A stretch of DNA of 64,000 nucleotides from Cordilura impudica (Eukaryota; Arthropoda; Insecta; Diptera; Scathophagidae). A model generated the notes under the pieces. The model made no database searches. It had not been told where the DNA came from and saw only the letters and a list, made by a program, of their open reading frames with translations. Every line of letters starts with the position of its first letter. Position 1 is the stretch's first letter. Position numbers and translations under genes: made by a program. The stretch covers positions 90,179,170-90,243,169 of the forward strand of contig OY821520.1 of NCBI GenBank assembly GCA_963682025.1. The letters are read 5' to 3'. This document shows positions 58,921 to 64,000 of the stretch, in pieces.

Positions 58921-59339
58921 TATTATTTCATTATTTAATATATGTATGTATGTATATGTAAATATTACACACAAAAAAATACAACATCAAAAGTTATTGT
59001 TGTTTTTCTTTAAATAAATTAATACATAATTTTTTTTTTTTTTTTGTAAATTTTCATGGTTTTTTTTTATTAACAACTAGGTAGTTTAGCATTATTTGCT
59101 TGAGATGATGGTGAATTTTTACTCCCTTCATGTTAATTGTAGTGTCTGCATGTCGACAAAATTTTGGCTCGATTTTTAACCCCCTTTCCCGAAACCCAAT
59201 CGATCTGAAACTTTGCAGGCAGGCTCGTGCCGATGACAAAAATTATCTACCAATTTTCTTTAGTGATACCAAAACAATGGAAACTTTAAAATTTTTCTAC
59301 CAGAGTTGATAATAAAAATGTACAGAGGGATAGTTTTTA
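58921..59339. other. AT-rich spacer
   Basis: T-run at 59030-59045. No gene recognised. Confidence 0.4.
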
Positions 59340-59912
59340 TTATATTATTACCACAACGACCACAAAAACAACAAGTCCAGCTATGATAACAATACAACAT
59401 TTAGAATAATAACAAGAACTACAGAAACATATATTTTAAAATTTTTTTAAATTCTTCAGTGATTTCACGGGACCTATAAAACCCTTTTTCATGATTTTTC
59501 AAACAGAAACTTTCTCAAGATGTTAGTCAATCAATCCCACTAAAAACGAGCACCCCAGTTATCCTATTGAGATCGTGATCGTGACACGAACAACATAGAC
59601 AAATCATATTTTTTCAAGACTTTTCTTACTTATTCATTCAATTCTCGGGACCTAATTAACCGATTTGCACAATTACAAACAGGAAACTTCTCAGGATGTC
59701 GGTGAATCATTTTTGATGCTAACGAGCACCCCAGCTACCCGATTGAAACCGTTAACGCGATTTCCACAGACGGACAGATAACATCTCTATATCAACTCCT
59801 CTTGTTATAAATATATATATTTTATGGGTTCCAAATTTTTTTTTTCTGATTATAACAAATGGCATGACAAACTTATATATACCCTCTGCACACTGAAGTG
59901 GAGGGTATAAAT
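59340..59912. repeat. Dispersed repeat with internal duplication and terminal hairpin
   Basis: A block of about 115 bases (CGGGACCTA...AACGAGCACCCCAG) occurs at about 59468 and again at about 59647, 180 bases apart. The right end has TATACCCTC (59878-59886) and its reverse complement GAGGGTATA (59901-59909), a 9-bp stem of the kind found at the ends of short fly repeats. Non-coding. Confidence 0.55.
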
Positions 59913-60004
59913 ACCAATATGTACTGGAAAAATATTTTTATTAAGATGCTTTATAATAACTAGCACATTCCAGCACTCGAAATTCGAGTGGAATTCCTAG
60001 GCAG

Positions 60005-60330
60005 CTACATTTTTCACCTCAGCCAATTCACAAACCAACACTTTTATGGTTTATTATTATTGTGAATGAAGATAACAAACTCATTAACAAACACATTAAC
60101 AAATTTAATAAAACACACATAGCATATTTATAATTTTATGTATGTGTTAGTAGCAATTTTAAATGCGATTTACTCAAAATAAAGGAAAAAATTTAAAATC
60201 TGTAAATCTGCAAAAAGGCTATAAAGAAACACCTTTCAAATAATATACTTTTGGTCAAAATCGGTATAAAACGGTAGCACAAAACTTCGGTCCCAAGAAA
60301 TCACCTAGCTTATTAATATTATAAATAACA
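60005..60330 (+). repeat. Dispersed repeat R2, copy 3
   Basis: This aligns with 26396-26720 over its length and ends at AGAAATCACCTAGCTTATTA followed by ATATTATAAATA. A fragment of transposase follows directly at 60360. Confidence 0.75.
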
Positions 60331-60359
60331 TAAAAAAATAAGGATGGTATATTCCTTCC

Positions 60360-60648
60360 ATTATCCTGATGTCCTGGTGGAATCTTTCTCCATGTTCAAA
60401 TGGTTATGCAAAAAATTCTATTTAATGCTCAGAGTACCTCCTAATGTGTGATAATTTTGAAGATTTTTTGCAACCAATTCTGCATAGTCTGGTGCTTTGT
60501 GATATCTCAAAGAATATTTGACTACTAAAACAAAGCTTAGCCAAGCTTCAAATTCGATTTGTGTCATATAGTCTACAAATACAGTGTATGTTATAAGATT
60601 ATGGATTTGCGGTCCATCGAAGATGCCTGCTTTTAATTTTTTCATACT
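60360..60648 (-). pseudogene. Transposon-protein fragment of the family carried by element J
   Basis: A 75-codon frame (60645-60418) reads KLKAGIFDGPQIHNLITYTV, FEAWLSFVLVVKYSLRYHKA, PDYAELVAKNL and YHTLGGTLSIK, then a stop followed by FLHNHLN in frame. It shares GPxI-xL, AWL-F-VVK and the Y...L...M/LS(I)K...LHxHL order with exon 1 of the J ORF, but is clearly a different subfamily. Upstream coding sequence is replaced by repeat R1 at about 60649. Dead fragment. Confidence 0.6.
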
Positions 60649-61000
60649 TGGATATGAAAAAGTTCTTATCAGATGCTATATTTACATGGGGACTAGGTAG
60701 AAAAATTGACCGATCCTGAACATACTTGGTAAGGTAACCTATTTCTTGCAAAAATATATGAATATCAAATTTGAGAAAAATCTGTGCAACAATTTGTTTT
60801 TTGGATAGATTTAAGTGAAGATCGGGAATAAGTTGCATGTGGGGCTATAACTAAGAAGTGCCTTATAGGGTTCAATTTTGGACTACTGATAATTGGATAG
60901 AGTGACTCCGTCGATTGGTATAATAAAATATGTGTCTACCTCATATATTTGTGGTAGTTACAAACATCAGCATAAAGTCATTATACCCTGATCACATAGT
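60649..61000 (-). repeat. Dispersed repeat R1, inverted copy
   Basis: Read inverted, it aligns with 20890-21500: TTGTAACTACCA, the ATTATACCAATCGA block, a GCCCCACATGCAACTT block, AGATTTAAGT..., and TCAGGATCGGTCAA to GATATGAAAAAG. The terminal hairpin is missing, and the CCGTCCG region is deleted. Confidence 0.65.
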
Positions 61001-61184
61001 GATATAAGATATAAAAATATGCAAACGGAGGATTAAAGTCCGACCGCGGGATTTAACAGCCAAACCATAAAGTAAAACATTGGTATTGATAAAGTTAAAG
61101 GTTGTATAATGATAGATGCCGAAATAAATGGCAAATTTGATTTTAGGGCGAAACATGGGAATGTCGCCCCTAAGTACAAGCATA

Positions 61185-61265
61185 CCAATCTATAATATTA
61201 ATAGGCTAAGGCTAGGCGATTTCTTGTGACTGATGTTTTGTTCTACCGTTTTGCCCGATTTAACT
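61185..61265 (-). repeat. Dispersed repeat R2, inverted end fragment
   Basis: Read inverted: AAAACGGTAGAACAAAACAT, CACAAGAAATCGCCTAGCC and a TATTAATATTATAGA end, matching the right end of R2 at 26650-26710. Together with 60005-60330 it forms an inverted pair about 0.9 kb apart. Confidence 0.7.
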
Positions 61266-61680
61266 CTACTCCGAAGAACATAATTAACAAATTTAAAAAA
61301 ATTTTACTATTCATTTATTTTTTTAAGTACATAGGCACTAAGTTCTTGTGATGATAAAAAAAAAAAATTAATTCTGTTGAATATATGGTAGTTTCTTTTG
61401 GGATCGAAAACGATCCAACGAAAATTGGATAGAAAGAAAAAAATCAGACACTAAGTATAATTACATTTTTATATTACTTTCCGATGCTTTTCAGACTTGT
61501 GAGCGGTTTCATATGAAAATTTAACGTTTTTTTACATACAAATCCAAAAAAAAAAAAAAAAAAAAATTGAATTCATGATTTTTTACACACTAGGTGGGTT
61601 TTCTTAAGCAGGGTCACATATGCAGTTTTGCCTTGAAGAGTTCTGCATTTTTAACATGGTCAACAACGATGACAGAAATA

Positions 61681-61935
61681 AAGGGTGATTCATTTCGAGG
61701 TTCCCTACTTTTTTAAGGAAAAAAACAGAGCAAGTTCAAATTTAATGGGGAATGTTTATTTTCATTTGAAAGAACATTCTTTGGCATTTATCTTTTGAAG
61801 ATTATATCTATCAAATGTTTGCCGCGGCTACTTCTCAGATGGTCCATCCCAAAACGTGAAATTATCTGCTCACCGAAGTGTTCTCTCAATTAATCCATTG
61901 ATTGATGCGCTGTGTGGGAAGTGGCGCCGCACAGT
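61681..61935 (-). pseudogene. Fourth DD41D-type mariner relic, deleted
   Basis: The right end begins AAGGGTGATTCATTTCGAGG (61681) next to a TA (61679-61680). On the minus strand, about 61935-61895 reads GATSHTAHQSMD-stop-LREHFGEQ. The text then jumps to MDHLRSSRGKHLIDIIFKR (about 61835-61785), the mariner C-terminus (compare MDHLRRSRGQHLNEISFKK at the end of 17372). The region with the third catalytic Asp is gone, and the other end is replaced by an unrelated repeat. The 3' UTR to the end of the element is kept. Confidence 0.75.
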
Positions 61936-61944
61936 GCTTTGTCC

Positions 61945-62680
61945 CCATATAACGTTGGGACAAAAATAGAAGGAGTGATCGTAGATTAATGAAATTTGGT
62001 ACACTACTGTATGTAGGGCTAATTAGTAAAAATACGAAATTTCAAAGAAATCGATGCAAGGATTCTCATACTTCCCATATATCCTGAATTTTAAAAATGT
62101 AATTATAGCGTCACAAATGGTTAAAATACGACGAGTATAGATTTTCATAAAAGAAGTGCATGTACAAATGCAAATTTAATAAGAAACTATTGCAAGGATG
62201 CGTATATCTCCAATATATCCTTAATATGTATATGTGTAATAAAAGCTACTAAAGTTGTCAAAATATTTTTAAAATTGGTTACAGAATCAAAGATTTTAAT
62301 ATTTGCGACAATCTTTCCTTATTTCAAGCAAGGACTCGCTAATCTGACATATGTCCTTTCTCTTAAAAACATTGTAAAAATAGAATGGGTTATCATAGAT
62401 ATATGAAAAATCGAAAATTATTTTCCACAACTATAACAAGACTAAATACAAATTGTTAAAAAAAATTTTTGCAAGGATTATATGTATACTTGTCATATAT
62501 CCTGGAATAAAAAATCATAGCTAAAACTACAAAAAAGGTCAAAACATGTTATAAACATTAAAGAATTACTGTATTTCCATATTTGTATTTCAATCAGTGA
62601 TAGGATTTGTTTACTTGTCATATGTCCTTTATCGTAAAAACGCTATATCTGTGGTTTTCTGTAAATTACACTTAAAGTGT
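61945..62680 (+). repeat. Tandem array, about five degenerate units of 138 bases
   Basis: A GCAAGGA-TT...CATATATCCTGAA-type box recurs at about 62056, 62193, 62330, 62470 and, more decayed, 62600, with a spacing near 138. Units also share (A)AAATTGGTAC-like and AAAAATGTAATTATAGC-like parts. There is no coding potential. It abuts the mariner relic at 61681-61935. Confidence 0.65.
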
Positions 62681-62879
62681 GTGCAGATAAAACAACTTAT
62701 ATCCAAATAATTATTTTTCTTGCAAAAAAAAAGTTGTCAATACAACCAGTTATGTATACAAAAATAAGTGGCTATAAACTGAAAAATAATTCAGAATTTT
62801 TTGCATTTTGTTCATTAATAACAACGTATGTTGACATATTTTTTATTCATCTAAAAAAAGTATTGTTTCAACATGCTGG

Positions 62880-63930
62880 TTCACTTAGGTGGAGGGTATC
62901 AAATATTTCATCTTGCAAATCAACATTTTCCCTATGTATATATTTTTCAATACCGGCAAAATCAAAATTATTTTTTTTATGCTTCTCTTTGATGATAATA
63001 CTGGATCTGAATGCAATAACATATAGGTCATCAAATCTCTGTTTGTATCTTCTCCTGAAGTTTTTCTGGTATGAGATAAGCGCACTCTTCTAACGTTTTT
63101 ATGGTTCGCTTCTAATGCTTCTTCCGACATACATCCTGGGTAAAAAGATGAATAAAAATAAATTTATAATAAAGAAGTTTTTGATTTATATGCATACCTA
63201 TTGGTAAATTGAAGAACTCAATAACATTAGATCAATGAACTAGAATTTTATGGACAGTGGTTGGCATATAATACCACCCATAATGCATTCAATACGTATT
63301 TCGAGTGACTCTTAACAGGTCCTGAAAGCTGTTTACATTTACTGGCGATCCACAAGATAACACCCTTAGTATAATTTCAAAGTTATCAATAAGTCCCTTA
63401 TGAATGCTTGTAATTTCTGCCGCAACGTCACTATTGTAAAAAAATCTTCGAACCGTGTTTCCGTCATTACTGTTTCCGAATCCATGTTTTACTTGGTCAA
63501 TTATTAGACCTGTTCTTCTTTTGAATTCAAGTTGAATTTTTTTTCATTTTCCATAAACTCATCTCTATTTTCTTTACCGACTCGCCAAAGCTTAAGAGAT
63601 AGCCGGTAAGCAATATGTATCAAATACTAAAAAAATTTTATCCAGCAGTGAAGGGTTGAAAGTCCAAATTTGTAATTATCGGCATTTGGAATTTGTGATA
63701 AATTTAAATTATTCATTTCATTCATTTTAATTTCTTTCCAAAACTTTTTCATTTCACTATTAAAAAACGAAACTCTTTTCTTTAATTTTTTCTTGTTAAA
63801 ATTTGAAGTGCCTATTTTTTGTATAACATATTTAAATGTCGCCGATATTTTATTTTTCGATGATGCTGTTAACCAACAATCAATAAGCGTTTTTTAAAAC
63901 AATTGATCACAAATTAAATACACAATTTTT
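62880..63930 (-). pseudogene. Transib-like (RAG1-like) copy T3, intron-containing, another family
   Basis: On the minus strand from about 63900: IPNADNYKFGLSTLHCWIKF, IHIAYRLSLKLW, LIIDQVKHGFGNSNDGNTVR, a VAAEITSI block, GWYYMPTTVHKILVH and NLPIG. An intron (63197-63136) comes next. Exon 2 has MSEEALEANHKNVRRVRLSH followed by a TNRDLMTYMLLHSDPVL block. The Glu in the ALEANHK block is the counterpart of the third catalytic acid. In-frame stops near 63630, 63278 and 63230 and a frame change at an A-run near 63545 break it. It is clearly diverged from T1 and T2. The part holding the first catalytic Asp would lie beyond 64000. Confidence 0.8.
63136..63197 (-). other. Spliceosomal intron in Transib copy T3
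   Basis: The donor is ATAG|GTATGC (63197 downward) and the acceptor is TTTTTACCCAG|GATG (ending 63136), 62 bases. Splicing joins LPI-G-CMSEEALEA in frame, which matches the uninterrupted LGDLSEEGQEK arrangement of T2. The size is typical of fly introns. Confidence 0.75.
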
Positions 63931-64000
63931 TTATATTATATTATAAATGTTTGTTATTGTTCTCTTTTCAACTTTTCGTCTAGCTCTACCATTTTATATT

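Noticed and set aside
62677..63093. 138-codon plus-strand ORF
   Set aside because: It is antisense to the recognisable Transib exon 2 (63130-62885); its Phe- and Leu-rich composition is that of translated AT-rich DNA.
1..64000. tRNA, rRNA, LTR retrotransposon or endogenous virus
   Set aside because: I looked for cloverleaf-like B-box strings, rRNA cores, paired long terminal repeats and gag-protease-integrase or envelope motifs and saw none that I could support by eye.

Overview
This window looks like gene-poor, repeat-choked DNA from an insect, most probably a brachyceran fly (calyptrate flies such as blow flies or house-fly relatives fit best). The evidence is indirect: roughly 70% A+T by eye, short spliceosomal introns (62 and 104 bases), and fly-typical dispersed repeats ending in small hairpins. 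The element types also fit: non-LTR retrotransposons with TAAA tails, DD41D mariners of the rosa type, an I-like element with RNase H, and Transib (RAG1-like) DNA transposons. I see no convincing host gene, tRNA, rRNA or CRISPR array. Nearly everything readable as protein is a transposable element, and almost all of it is broken.

Layout. 1-540: dispersed repeat R1. 1717-5274: two truncated non-LTR copies (D, minus; F, plus). 7440-18175: a nest in which host retrotransposon C (plus) has been split by a short non-LTR insert E (8578-9126), by a nearly full-length I-like element A (10090-16031, minus, itself split by insert B) and by an intact 1306-bp DD41D mariner (16174-17479). 18580-25065: non-LTR copies G and H around a full R1 copy. 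26396-31420: R2, then R3 carrying a 1.6-kb minisatellite with higher-order structure. 31975-34680: a long-inverted-repeat element K split by a dead mariner. 36315-42990: R1, a 5'-truncated Transib (T1), a 2190-bp element J with CACTG ends and a two-exon ORF, and an internally deleted mariner. 44935-48760: tandem repeats R3 and R4. 50255-53700: R2, a hairpin repeat and Transib T2. 54965-56032: a 21-bp minisatellite. 57646-58918: a dead DD41D mariner. 59340-64000: more dispersed repeats, a transposase fragment, a 138-bp tandem array and a third Transib-like copy T3 with a spliceosomal intron.

The only gene that looks fully functional is the mariner transposase at 16287-17372. Its terminal inverted repeats are intact, its TA target duplication is clean, and a related sequence elsewhere in the window still shows the unoccupied target site. 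The most novel-looking items are J (CACTG termini, 3-bp duplication, 400-bp inverted arms, spliced ORF of a poorly characterised transposon family), K, and the tandem arrays that have expanded inside mobile elements. Boundaries given to the base are those set by inverted repeats, target duplications or splice sites; other limits are approximate.
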